A DNA stretch of 45,484 bases. It comes from an uncultured Candidatus Melainabacteria bacterium. GTDB lineage: Bacteria > Cyanobacteriota > Vampirovibrionia > Gastranaerophilales > Gastranaerophilaceae. A model generated the notes under the pieces. The model saw only the letters and a program-made list of their open reading frames with translations. It did not search any database and had not been told where the DNA came from. This document shows positions 26,225 through 33,689 of this stretch, one piece after another; positions within the stretch are counted from its first letter, which is position 1, and each line of letters begins with the position of its first letter. Where the stretch lies: NCBI GenBank assembly GCA_934692295.1, contig CAKUTL010000008.1:1-45484 (forward strand). The letters are read 5' to 3'. The position numbers and the translations under genes were made by a program.

Positions 26225-26809
26225 ATGTTAAAAAATAAAGATGAAATTATAAATGTTTTGACTAATGGTGGAGTAATTGCCTATGTTACGGATACTGTTT
26301 GGGGGTTGGGATGTCTTCCGAATAATGAAAAAGCTGTAAAGAAAATTTATGAGATAAAAAAAAGAGAGGCTCAAAAACCGTTGATTTTGATGTCTAATGA
26401 TATTTATCCTTTGCTAAATTATGTCAAACCTATTCCAAAGGTTGGACAAATTTTAATAAAAAAATACTTCCCTGGGGCTTTGACTGTTGTAACTGAAAAA
26501 AATCAAAACACTCCGGATTATATAACTTCTTCAATGCCGACAGTCGGAATAAGAGTACCGGATAATGAAGTTTTTCGTGAAATATGCGAAATTATACCTG
26601 AGCATGTTTTAGCTACTACAAGTGCTAATCTTTCTCACCAACCATCCGCAAAAACTTATGAGCAGGCTTTAGAAAATATGTCAGGACTTGCCGATTTAAT
26701 TATTGAAGATTACGGATATACGGCAAAGGGTTTAGAGTCAACAGTTGTAGGTGTTATGGGTAATGAACTTCGAATCTTTAGACAAGGTGCAATTCGTTTA
26801 GATGTTTAA
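26225..26809 (+). CDS. tsaC: L-threonylcarbamoyladenylate synthase (TsaC/YrdC family)
   Basis: This 194-residue enzyme makes threonylcarbamoyl-AMP from threonine, bicarbonate and ATP, the first step of t6A37 tRNA modification. Family features are GGVIAYVTDTVWGLG, KKREAQKPLILM, FPGALTVV, VGIRVPDN and TTSANLSHQPSA, with the C-terminal STVVGV and IFRQGAI. The length fits the single-domain TsaC form without the Sua5 extension. GAGGG lies upstream of the ATG. Confidence 0.94.
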   Translation: MLKNKDEIINVLTNGGVIAYVTDTVWGLGCLPNNEKAVKKIYEIKKREAQKPLILMSNDIYPLLNYVKPIPKVGQILIKKYFPGALTVVTEKNQNTPDYITSSMPTVGIRVPDNEVFREICEIIPEHVLATTSANLSHQPSAKTYEQALENMSGLADLIIEDYGYTAKGLESTVVGVMGNELRIFRQGAIRLDV

Positions 26810-26864
26810 AAGAATTGAAATTTATCTTGGTTTTTACTAAGATTAGGAAAACGAGGATTAAAAT

Positions 26865-28430
26865 ATGGAATTTATATTATATTTAGTTTATTTGTACGTA
26901 TTAGTTTATTCATTATATCTTTTGGTTTTAGCCGTAAGAAATTTGAAGGATAAACCGTTCTCAATTGAGAGAAAATACTCAAGATATGATGATTCAAAGG
27001 CTAATTTTGCGGTAATAATATATAGCCATAATCATAAGGAATGCTTGGAAGAACTTGTTGAAGAGTTGAAAATGCAAGACTATCCTCTTGCGGATTTTAA
27101 AGTGTACGCAGTATTGGATGATTGTAATGACGGTTCTGAAAAGATTTTTGAAAATGATAATTTTGTCCACGTTGTAAATATTCAAGATGTAGGAACTTTA
27201 GGAAAAAATCAAGCGATTTCAATGCTTCTTGATGAACTTAAAAAAGATGAAACAATTGATGCTTATGTGTTTGTAGATAGCACAAGAAGAATTGCACCTG
27301 AATTTTTAACCCTAGCTAATTCCGCATTGAAAAAATACGATGCTGTTACAGGTGAATTAAATATCAATAGAGAAAACTTAGATGTTGTAGATAGAATCAA
27401 GGCTGTTTATAAAAAATATCAAGCAAATTTCTTCAAACAATCTCGTTCTCTTCTTGGTTTATCTACAAATGTTGATTCAGGTTTATTTATTATCAAAAAA
27501 TCTGCATTGGATGATGTTGAAGATATTAACTTTAAGGATATAAATTCTGAATTGGAATTCAGTTTATTGCTTTCTCAAACAGGGCATAAATGCGTTTATA
27601 ATCCTAATATCCAATCTTTTATTCTTGGTCAGGATTGTTCATTCAAGAAACCAAGATTGACAAAACGATTCAATTTACTGAAAAATAATTTTAAAAATTT
27701 GAAGACAATAAACTTTAATTTTATTGAACATATTTGCTCGTTATTAAATCCAAACTGTTGGACATTGATTGCAATTTATGCAATTTTAATAGCATATTCT
27801 TATCATTGCCAATTTATAGTTAAATGCAGCGTTGTAATCTTTACGGCATTTGTTCTTTTGGCAATATTTGCATTGAGTTTGGTGAATGCAAAATTGAATT
27901 TCAAGGAAATAATGCTTTTGATGTTATATCCGATTTATTCAATTTGTCATATTATCAAGAATTTTCCTCCTGTTAGAAGTTTGTTAACCAAACTCGGTGC
28001 TAATACTGATAGAGAAGTTGATAAACTTGCTATTGATGTTATGGTTCAAACAAAACACGGTGATAGAGGCTGTAAGTTAGAATTTATTTCAACTGAAAGC
28101 GGTTTGTCAAAAATCAGATTTATTTATAAAAATAAAAAATACACAACTTCATCTCATTTAAGAATGATTGATGCTTTGCAACAGTTGAAATCTAAAATGG
28201 ATGATTACGGTTTAGTGCTAAAAATTTGCAGTTGTTGTGCAATGTTTACTTCTTGTCCGGATGGATCAACAAATATGTTGAAAGGTAAGTGCCACAATGA
28301 ATTCCCAAGTCCATTGTTGACAGAACCAAGACCAACTTTGATTTGGAATTCTTGTTCTTGTTTTGAACCTGCAAAGGTAAATAATTTCATAGAGGAAATG
28401 GCACAAGAAGTAGAAGAACAAAAAAATTAA
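26865..28430 (+). CDS. GT2-like membrane glycosyltransferase with Cys-rich C-terminal domain
   Basis: This is a 521-residue membrane protein. An N-terminal membrane helix (about 3-25) is followed by a family-2-like Rossmann domain: FAVIIYSHN, then DDCNDGS near 86-92 and VDSTRR where active enzymes usually carry a DxD motif. The acid usually seen as ED in this family reads SELEF. Two or three hydrophobic segments (about 305-370) follow. The last 80 residues are unusual: CSCC, then CPDG, KGKCHNE and NSCSCFEP give eight Cys that look like a metal- or cluster-binding module. Motif drift leaves catalytic activity uncertain. No clear operon partner; the next gene has its own promoter. Confidence 0.75.
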   Translation: MEFILYLVYLYVLVYSLYLLVLAVRNLKDKPFSIERKYSRYDDSKANFAVIIYSHNHKECLEELVEELKMQDYPLADFKVYAVLDDCNDGSEKIFENDNFVHVVNIQDVGTLGKNQAISMLLDELKKDETIDAYVFVDSTRRIAPEFLTLANSALKKYDAVTGELNINRENLDVVDRIKAVYKKYQANFFKQSRSLLGLSTNVDSGLFIIKKSALDDVEDINFKDINSELEFSLLLSQTGHKCVYNPNIQSFILGQDCSFKKPRLTKRFNLLKNNFKNLKTINFNFIEHICSLLNPNCWTLIAIYAILIAYSYHCQFIVKCSVVIFTAFVLLAIFALSLVNAKLNFKEIMLLMLYPIYSICHIIKNFPPVRSLLTKLGANTDREVDKLAIDVMVQTKHGDRGCKLEFISTESGLSKIRFIYKNKKYTTSSHLRMIDALQQLKSKMDDYGLVLKICSCCAMFTSCPDGSTNMLKGKCHNEFPSPLLTEPRPTLIWNSCSCFEPAKVNNFIEEMAQEVEEQKN

Positions 28431-28433
28431 AAT

Positions 28434-28463
28434 TTGCTCTAAATATTTGTTGTGTTGTATAAT
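28434..28463 (+). promoter_or_regulatory. Promoter of the secreted barrel-like protein gene (leaderless arrangement)
   Basis: TTGCTC (28434-28439) and a perfect TATAAT (28458-28463) are 18 bases apart. The ATG at 28470 follows six bases after the -10, and the only upstream in-frame starts overlap the promoter. Confidence 0.6.
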
Positions 28464-28469
28464 TTTGTC

Positions 28470-29630
28470 ATGAAAAAGATTGTAAGTTTTATATTATCAA
28501 TAATGATTTGTTTTATGAACTTTACTTTGCTCTCTGTTGCCGAGCCGTTGAAGGGTTCGGTATCTGAGTCAAGTGAATATAAGCAAACGCAAGATGATAT
28601 TTTTACGGGTAAAGTTGAGTCTTTAAACCGTAAAGACGTAATAAATATGACAGTATCGCAAGTCTTAGATTCCTCTATTTCTATGGAAGGTGATGAATTT
28701 TTTGCAGAAGTTACATCGGATGTCTATGGCGATAAGGGGATTATTATTCCAAAGGGAACTGTTGCTCATGGCAAGTTGACTGGAACAACAGAGCCAACAC
28801 GTTTGGGACGTGAAGCATCAATGTCTTTATCTTTTGATTATTTAGTTACTCCAGATGGCAGAGAGATCCCGATTGAAGGTCAAATGACAACTAAACTTCA
28901 TCCAATTACTGCCGGTGCTAAAATTGTTGCTCAGGATGTTGGCTATACTGTGGCAGGTGGAGCTGTTGGCGGTTTGATGGCTTTGAACTGGTTAGGGTTA
29001 GAAGCTGCAATTGCTTCTCAAGGTTATACATTAGCTGGAGGTGCTGCGATTGGAGGAGTTGCGGGGCTTGGTGTTGCTCTAATTAGAAAAGGCAACCATG
29101 TTATGATTGCTCCAGGGGATGAAATTAAAGTTAAAATAAATACTCAAGTTGATTTACCTGTTTATAAAGAAGAAGCATTGAAGCAGGAAGAAGTTCATTA
29201 TGATGGTTTAACCGTTAATATAAATAATATCAAGCATGATAAAGATCCATTTGGCGAAGTTAATACAATTACTTTATCTTTGTTAATTTCAAACATGTCA
29301 GACAAAACGCTTTCCGGTTTTGATATGGTTTTGATGAATGATTATAATGCTAAGTTCAGCCCTTCAATCTTTGGGGATACGAAACTTATGTTTCGTCAAA
29401 TAAAACCAGGGGATAAGATTGTCGCTAATGTATCGTTTGCGGTTGATAATATTAATAGAAAATTCTGGTTGACATTCTTTGATAGAAGAACAAAAGAAGT
29501 AATTGCAAAGGTTTCTTTGGATAATGCCTACCGCTCAATTCCGGAAAAAACAAAGAAAAAGAATGCAAAAATCCGTTCAAGTAAAAAAGATTTCAAAAAA
29601 TCAGAAGATTTTATGGATATGAATTTCTAA
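28470..29630 (+). CDS. Secreted protein with VirB10/TrbI-like beta segment and glycine zipper, unknown function
   Basis: This is a 386-residue protein with an N-terminal signal sequence (MKKIVSFIL, hydrophobic to about 25). Residues roughly 30-200 contain alternations such as VTSDVYGDKGIIIPKGTVAHG and TPDGREIPI. They resemble the strand pattern of VirB10/TrbI C-terminal barrels, where a stretch like IPKGS recurs. A Gly/Ala-rich segment (VAGGAVGG, LAGGAAIGGVAGLG) suggests a glycine zipper or membrane insertion. The C-terminal half looks beta-rich and ends in a Lys-rich tail. No secretion-system partners lie nearby, so a type IV secretion role is not supported; the structural resemblance is inference. 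Confidence 0.65.
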   Translation: MKKIVSFILSIMICFMNFTLLSVAEPLKGSVSESSEYKQTQDDIFTGKVESLNRKDVINMTVSQVLDSSISMEGDEFFAEVTSDVYGDKGIIIPKGTVAHGKLTGTTEPTRLGREASMSLSFDYLVTPDGREIPIEGQMTTKLHPITAGAKIVAQDVGYTVAGGAVGGLMALNWLGLEAAIASQGYTLAGGAAIGGVAGLGVALIRKGNHVMIAPGDEIKVKINTQVDLPVYKEEALKQEEVHYDGLTVNINNIKHDKDPFGEVNTITLSLLISNMSDKTLSGFDMVLMNDYNAKFSPSIFGDTKLMFRQIKPGDKIVANVSFAVDNINRKFWLTFFDRRTKEVIAKVSLDNAYRSIPEKTKKKNAKIRSSKKDFKKSEDFMDMNF

Positions 29631-29708
29631 ATTTTCTAAATCTTAATAGATATAGGAATAATTTACTTTTTATCATCGTATATATTTGTAAATATTATGT
29701 AACAGGTA

Positions 29709-29746
29709 TTGAAATATAAAGTTTTTATATTACAATTATAGTAATA
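29709..29746 (+). promoter_or_regulatory. Promoter with overlapping inverted repeat upstream of blaI-type gene
   Basis: TTGAAA (29709-29714) and TACAAT (29731-29736) are 16 bases apart. A perfect dyad TATTAC-N7-GTAATA (29728-29746) covers the -10 and the expected start site. Winged-helix BlaI/MecI proteins bind short dyads as dimers, so this is a good candidate autoregulatory operator. Confidence 0.5.
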
Positions 29747-29769
29747 GTTGACAGTTACAGGAGGAAATC

Positions 29770-30114
29770 ATGGTTTGCGGCTCTTTAGAAATTGAAATTT
29801 TAAATACATTTTGGAATTTAACTGCCACAGACGAAGATGCAGATATTTCTATTCAAGATGTTGTAGATGAACTTTCATCAAACGGTGTTGAAAGAGCTTA
29901 TACTACAATCAAAACCGTTATGGATAGATTGGTATCTAAGAGTATTTTAGTGCGTTATAAGGTTGGAAAGAAGTTTTTCTATAAAGCTACTATGGACAAA
30001 AGAGAGATGGCTTTAGATATGTTGAAGGAATTTACTGATAATTTCTTTAACGGTGATTATGCTGACATGGTTAAGTTTGTTGAACGTGAAATGTCAGAAC
30101 TTCTTGTAAAATAA
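29770..30114 (+). CDS. BlaI/MecI/CopY family transcriptional regulator
   Basis: This 114-residue winged-helix repressor has SLEIEILNTFW, the recognition-helix region RAYTTIKTVMDRLVSKSIL and the wing motif YKVGKKFFYKA, all typical of BlaI-type proteins. The C-terminal helices would form the dimer interface. AGGAGG lies seven bases before the ATG. Classical relatives are inactivated by a BlaR1/M56 protease encoded next door; no such gene is present. Instead it is followed within four bases by an unknown gene and then by a secreted protein. Confidence 0.9.
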   Translation: MVCGSLEIEILNTFWNLTATDEDADISIQDVVDELSSNGVERAYTTIKTVMDRLVSKSILVRYKVGKKFFYKATMDKREMALDMLKEFTDNFFNGDYADMVKFVEREMSELLVK

Positions 30115-30118
30115 GATT

Positions 30119-30502
30119 ATGCCTGAAAATATAGAAGATAGACAAAAAGTCGCTAATTTGCTTAGACTTGTGCGGATTGGTAGCCTTTGTGTTCGGGATG
30201 CAATGCTTGCTTATCCCAAAGATACAGAGGATGAAAGTCTTATTGCTGCTTATCATGCTTTAATTCATTATGAAGCAGATGAAGATTTGAGAAATCGAGA
30301 TGCTTTGTATAAAGAAGAACAAGATGATTATATAGAATTTTTGTCTTACACTCTTGAAAAAGGTGAGTCTTTGCCCCAAAATATTATAGAAAACTATAAA
30401 AAATTCTACGACTCTGCACCAATTCTTCATAAGAATACTGCGGGTGGTTTTTTGAAAAGTTTTTTCAAAATGTTGAATATAGATAGAAGGAGAAAAAAAT
30501 GA
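30119..30502 (+). CDS. Hypothetical helical protein in the blaI operon
   Basis: A 127-residue, acidic and predicted helical protein that begins four bases after the regulator stop with no strong ribosome site, so translation is probably coupled. The C-terminus is basic (KMLNIDRRRKK), and its last codons serve as the GAAGGAG ribosome site of the next gene, whose ATG overlaps its stop (ATGA). No family recognised. Confidence 0.7.
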   Translation: MPENIEDRQKVANLLRLVRIGSLCVRDAMLAYPKDTEDESLIAAYHALIHYEADEDLRNRDALYKEEQDDYIEFLSYTLEKGESLPQNIIENYKKFYDSAPILHKNTAGGFLKSFFKMLNIDRRRKK

Positions 30503-31605
30503 AAAAGTTGTTAGCTCTAGGCGTATTGGCAGTACTTCTTGCAAGTTTGCCTGTTGTTGCGTCCGATAAGAAAAACAAGGTTAAACCTGCAACTCCGGAA
30601 GTTAAAGTTGAACAAACTGAAGCTGTGGAAGAGGTTAAACCTATCGAAATTGTTCCTACAATGTCAACAGAAAGTAATGCTCAAAACAGGATTTGGGTTG
30701 GAACTTTCCAAATTGTTTGGAATGAATTAATGGATAATATTATTTATGGGCCGATTCGTTTTGTAGGTGATACTCCTAAAGTTGTTAAAGATTTAAACAA
30801 ACAGTCTTTCAAAAAATCTAATATCAGTGATAAATCTTATTATACAAAGTATGGTCCTGTTTCACCTGAATTGAAAAAAGAAATTGAAAAAGGCATCAAA
30901 GAAAAATTTAATGAAACAAGCGATATTTTGGATTCTTTTGATTGGACAAAAGACGGACAAAGATTGTTTGTATATGCAATGTTGAAAAAAGATTTCAAAT
31001 TCTTGCAAGCGTTTGACAAACTTGCAGAAGCTCCATTTGCAAAAAATTACAATTATAATGTTCAGTACTTTGGTATAAATGATTCTAGTAATAAGAAATT
31101 ATATAAAAATGTAAAAGTATTATTCTATAATAATTCTGAAGATTTTGCGGTTAAATTATTCACAAAGGATAAAGATGAAGTTATTTTGTATAGAACAAAT
31201 GAAGATAAAACTTTCTCAAAATACTATTCTGAATTAAATGAAAAAACATCAAAATATCATGGCAATAAGAAATTTGTTAAAGAAGATGAATTGATGGTTC
31301 CGGAAATCAGCTTGTATCAAGAAACTAACTTCCCAGAAGTTGAAGGAAGAGATATTAGAAGAACCAATTTCAGAATTGACCGTTCAATTGAAACAGTTGA
31401 TTTCAAAATGAATAATGAAGGTGTTAAATTGAAAAGTGAAGCTGCTGTAATGGTTCGCATGACATCACTTCGCCCAGATAACGGTCGTCATTTCTATTTT
31501 ATGGATAATTTTGTATTGTTCCTAACTGAAAAAGGACAAAATACTCCATATTATGCAATGAAAGTATCAGATGTAGAAACATTAAATAAAACAGGTAGAA
31601 ATTAA
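30499..31605 (+). CDS. Secreted protein, possibly serpin-like
   Basis: This 368-residue protein has a signal peptide (hydrophobic to about residue 20, cleavage likely after VVA) and a Lys/Pro/Glu-rich linker. The folded part starts near residue 60. Residues about 299-318 (VDFKMNNEGVKLKSEAAVMV) resemble the serpin hinge pattern V-x-E-x-G-x-x-A-x-A, and residues 332-358 (FYFMDNFVLFLTEKG then YYAMKVSD) resemble the serpin C-terminal strand F-x-x-x-x-PFLF-x-I followed by a G-x-V end. The small residues required at P12-P9 for an inhibitory loop are not conserved, so if it is a serpin fold it may be non-inhibitory. It is the third gene of the BlaI-regulated operon and ends at a strong terminator. 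Confidence 0.6.
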   Translation: MKKLLALGVLAVLLASLPVVASDKKNKVKPATPEVKVEQTEAVEEVKPIEIVPTMSTESNAQNRIWVGTFQIVWNELMDNIIYGPIRFVGDTPKVVKDLNKQSFKKSNISDKSYYTKYGPVSPELKKEIEKGIKEKFNETSDILDSFDWTKDGQRLFVYAMLKKDFKFLQAFDKLAEAPFAKNYNYNVQYFGINDSSNKKLYKNVKVLFYNNSEDFAVKLFTKDKDEVILYRTNEDKTFSKYYSELNEKTSKYHGNKKFVKEDELMVPEISLYQETNFPEVEGRDIRRTNFRIDRSIETVDFKMNNEGVKLKSEAAVMVRMTSLRPDNGRHFYFMDNFVLFLTEKGQNTPYYAMKVSDVETLNKTGRN

Positions 31606-31654
31606 TCTGTTGTAAATAGGCAATGCTGAACTCGTGTGAGAATAACAAACCTAA

Positions 31655-31689
31655 AAAAGTCCCTCATCTATTGTAGATGAGGGACTTTT
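31655..31689. terminator. Intrinsic terminator of the blaI operon
   Basis: A perfect 16-bp stem (31655-31670 with 31674-31689) closed by a three-base loop, with A and T runs on the two sides. Confidence 0.9.
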
Positions 31690-31790
31690 GTCTGCCGGAC
31701 TCAATTTTTGTATTTATTGCCCGTTTTTCGCATAAAATTTTGGGATTGTTCGTAAATAATAATATTGAACAAAATGAAAGGAGTTATATT

Positions 31791-31985
31791 ATGCACAATG
31801 ACGATGATAAAAAGACAATGAAAGAAAAACTTCATGATACGGCAGAACTTGTGGAAGAAAAAGCCTGTGAACTGAAAGAAGATATAAAAGAAGGTGCAGA
31901 AAAATTAAAAGAAAAAGCTCATGAAGCAAAAGAAAAACTAGATGAAAAATTATCCGAACATAAAGATAAAAAAGAAGATGCTTAA
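31791..31985 (+). CDS. Small Lys/Glu-rich amphipathic helical protein (LEA/YtxH-like)
   Basis: A 64-residue, very highly charged protein made of 11-residue-like repeats such as LKEDIKEGAEKLKEKAHEAKE. This composition is seen in LEA-like and CsbD/YtxH-type stress proteins. I start it at 31791, where GAAAGGAG lies nine bases upstream. The longer in-frame reading from 31677 begins inside the preceding terminator and is rejected. A terminator follows. Confidence 0.7.
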   Translation: MHNDDDKKTMKEKLHDTAELVEEKACELKEDIKEGAEKLKEKAHEAKEKLDEKLSEHKDKKEDA

Positions 31986-32006
31986 TTTTAAATCCTAAAT
32001 CCTATC

Positions 32007-32035
32007 CAAAGACCCGTTATCGGGTCTTTGATTTT
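32007..32035 (+). terminator. Intrinsic terminator
   Basis: A perfect 10-bp stem CAAAGACCCG / CGGGTCTTTG with a TTAT loop, followed by ATTTT. Confidence 0.75.
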
Positions 32036-32109
32036 ATTATTAGCAAATTTTATTTTTACGAGTTTTATAGTTCTCGTAGTAGTAGTTATTAATAAAAAGG
32101 GATTTGGAT

Positions 32110-32490
32110 ATGGAATATACTCGAGTAATGGTTGCAACAAAACAAGGTTTTACTAAAGTAATGACAGGTGAAATGAGAAATCTAATGAAAAAAGGTGTTC
32201 AACCTTCAAGACTTGTTCCTGCAAAGGATTTCAAAGGCCCAAAACTAGTATTGGATTCAATATCTGCTAATGAAATTAAAGGGTTAAAAAGACAAATAGC
32301 TAGTATTAATTGGCAAATTAAAAAATTAGAGTTCAGCAAATCTCTACCTGAAAATAGTTCAAGAATTGCAGAATTTGAATCAGAAATAGAACATCTTCAA
32401 TTTGAGATGTTTGAACTTCAATCAAATATTCGTGATGTGAAAAAAGCGTGTTATAAAAATCAAACTTCAATGCTTGATTTAGAAGTATAA
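32110..32490 (+). CDS. Coiled-coil hypothetical protein
   Basis: A 126-residue protein. The ATG at 32110 has AAAGGGA upstream; an in-frame TTG two codons earlier is less likely. The N-terminal 50 residues are basic (VATKQGFTKVMTGEMRNLM), and the remainder is a Lys/Glu/Gln/Leu heptad coil (IKGLKRQIASINWQIKKLEF, then FESEIEHLQFEMFELQSNI). No family recognised and no clear operon partner. Confidence 0.65.
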   Translation: MEYTRVMVATKQGFTKVMTGEMRNLMKKGVQPSRLVPAKDFKGPKLVLDSISANEIKGLKRQIASINWQIKKLEFSKSLPENSSRIAEFESEIEHLQFEMFELQSNIRDVKKACYKNQTSMLDLEV

Positions 32491-32568
32491 TTTATAACCC
32501 CATTAAATATTAAATGATTTATGATATTTTATTAGCATTCGGACATTATTTTATGCTAGACTTTGATT

Positions 32569-32952
32569 ATGGAAAGAATTGATGCGTTATTAAAAAAATA
32601 TGTCGAGTCTGTTAATACTGCAAATGAGGAACTAGCTCGAGAAATATGGGATAGGGAAGGTTCAATCTCCTTTATTCATCCCAAAGGTTATGCTATAGGA
32701 TTTGATGAAATAATGGAGCATTTTCGCCTTGGGTTGATGAGTGAACTTTTTTCCAAAAGGGACTTTAAGCTAAAAGACATAATGATAAAATATTATGGGA
32801 ATACGGCGTTTTTAGAATTCCGCTGGGATTTTTATGCCACAAGAAAAGATACAAATGACGAAATTCATGCTCAAGGTCGAGAAACTCAATTCATTGTTCT
32901 TCGTGATGACGGCTGGAAATTCAGCAATATTCATTGGTCGCCAGAGGGGTAA
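32569..32952 (+). CDS. NTF2-like / SnoaL-like domain protein
   Basis: This 127-residue single-domain protein matches the NTF2-like fold pattern: an N-terminal helix (ALLKKYVESVNTANEELA), WDREGSISFIHPKG, GFDEIMEHF and the closing strands FRWDFYATRKD and WKFSNIHWSPEG. Such domains bind small ligands or act in stress responses; no specific reaction can be given. The ATG lies 11 bases after TATGCT and six after TAGACT, again without a ribosome site, so it may be leaderless or near-leaderless. An in-frame TTG at 32563 is rejected. Confidence 0.78.
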   Translation: MERIDALLKKYVESVNTANEELAREIWDREGSISFIHPKGYAIGFDEIMEHFRLGLMSELFSKRDFKLKDIMIKYYGNTAFLEFRWDFYATRKDTNDEIHAQGRETQFIVLRDDGWKFSNIHWSPEG

Positions 32953-32980
32953 ATTCTTATTTCGTGGGGCAGGAGAAAAT

Positions 32981-33391
32981 CTAGAACTGTTTTAGCATTT
33001 CTCGTTGTTTTTGGATTGCATTTTGGTATTGTTTCATTCTGCAAGCATCACTGCCTCCTGTTGTTTCTGTCCAAGTTGCAGTAGTTGTTCTTTTTACAAC
33101 GGCATGTCCTCCACATTCATCTGTATATTTTTTCACGATATAAACTCTTTGGCATTTCCCGGCGTTGTACATTGTCTTTGCTTTTTGATAAGAATATTTA
33201 ACGTAATCTTCTGGAGAAATAACAAGATAATTTGTGGTTGCTTTAGCCGGTCCGCAACGCCAACCACAGCTTTCTTTTGGTGATTTGTTTGGAACAAATG
33301 GAATATTTCCGCACATGTATTCTGTTTCTGCATACGCAGAAGTTGAGAATAATAAACAAAATAGTATTGCTAATAATGTTCTAAAATTCAT
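32981..33391 (-). CDS. Small secreted Cys-rich protein, unknown function
   Basis: A 136-residue protein with a clear signal peptide (MNFRTLLAILFCLLFSTSAYA, cleavage about 21/22). The mature part has six Cys residues (YMCGN, ESCGWRCGPA, GKCQR, DECGG, DACRM), probably paired in disulfides, and a Gln/Lys-rich C-terminus. GGAGG lies upstream of the ATG. It converges on the NTF2-like gene. No family recognised. Confidence 0.72.
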   Translation of the reverse strand: MNFRTLLAILFCLLFSTSAYAETEYMCGNIPFVPNKSPKESCGWRCGPAKATTNYLVISPEDYVKYSYQKAKTMYNAGKCQRVYIVKKYTDECGGHAVVKRTTTATWTETTGGSDACRMKQYQNAIQKQREMLKQF

Positions 33392-33441
33392 ATATTCCTC
33401 CTAATTATAGATAGTATTATAGAGGAAATTCTGTAATATGT

Positions 33442-33468
33442 AAAATAAAAATATCGAAGAAGGTACTC
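33442..33468. repeat. Direct repeat, copy 1 (matches tRNA-Leu 3' tail)
   Basis: This 27-base stretch repeats 33596-33623 with one substitution and one single-base indel. The copy at 33596 contains the 3' part of the tRNA-Leu acceptor and T-stem plus the flanking A/T run. Confidence 0.75.
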
Positions 33469-33595
33469 TGCCTGATTGTAGGCGAGAATGTGAAATTCGA
33501 GCCGTACAAGGAAGGTATGCCGAGAAGTCGGCTGAACCATTAAGTTTTTCTCAACAAGAAAAACTTAAGTGAGAGTTCCAAGACAAAAATTTTTC
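33464..33595. other. Hairpin-rich segment between tRNA-tail repeats (candidate structured RNA or element remnant)
   Basis: About 130 bases without an open reading frame. Stems visible on either strand are GCCT/AGGC (six-base loop), GCCGA-GAAG-TCGGC, a 12-bp stem TTAAGTTTTTCT / AGAAAAACTTAA at 33540-33568, and a longer-range pairing of GGTACTCT with AGAGTTCC (one mismatch) that would close the whole segment. An alternative pairing joins AGCCG at 33500 with CGGCT at 33529. The identity is unknown. Confidence 0.4.
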
Positions 33596-33623
33596 AAAAT
33601 AAAAAATATCGAAGAAGGGACTC
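33596..33623. repeat. Direct repeat, copy 2 (3' tail of tRNA-Leu and flank)
   Basis: This copy covers the last bases of the tRNA-Leu gene (minus strand) and the adjacent A/T run. It matches 33442-33468 almost perfectly. Confidence 0.75.
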
Positions 33624-33689
33624 GAACCCTCAATAGCTTTCGCTACACGAACCTGAATCGTGCGTGTCTACCAATTCCACCACTTCGAC
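33607..33689 (-). tRNA. tRNA-Leu (anticodon CAG)
   Basis: The minus strand folds as a class II tRNA of 83 bases. The acceptor is GTCGAAG / CTTCGAT (with G1-T72 as a wobble pair), the D arm contains AATTGGTAGA, and the anticodon stem CACGA / TCGTG encloses TTCAGGT, giving CAG. The variable arm TAGCGAAAGCTA and the T arm GAGGGTTCGAGTCCCTT are complete. The CCA end is not encoded. A TATAAT lies only four bases upstream of position 1, so the precursor may have almost no 5' leader. Confidence 0.95.

Noticed and set aside
31677..31790. N-terminal extension of the small Lys/Glu-rich protein
   Set aside because: It begins inside the preceding terminator stem, whereas GAAAGGAG stands before the ATG at 31791.
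33499..33535. GAGCCGTAC string resembling the start of group II intron domain V
   Set aside because: The complementary GTACGGTTC strand and the AGC/bulge pattern are missing and no reverse transcriptase is nearby; kept only as part of a hairpin-rich segment.
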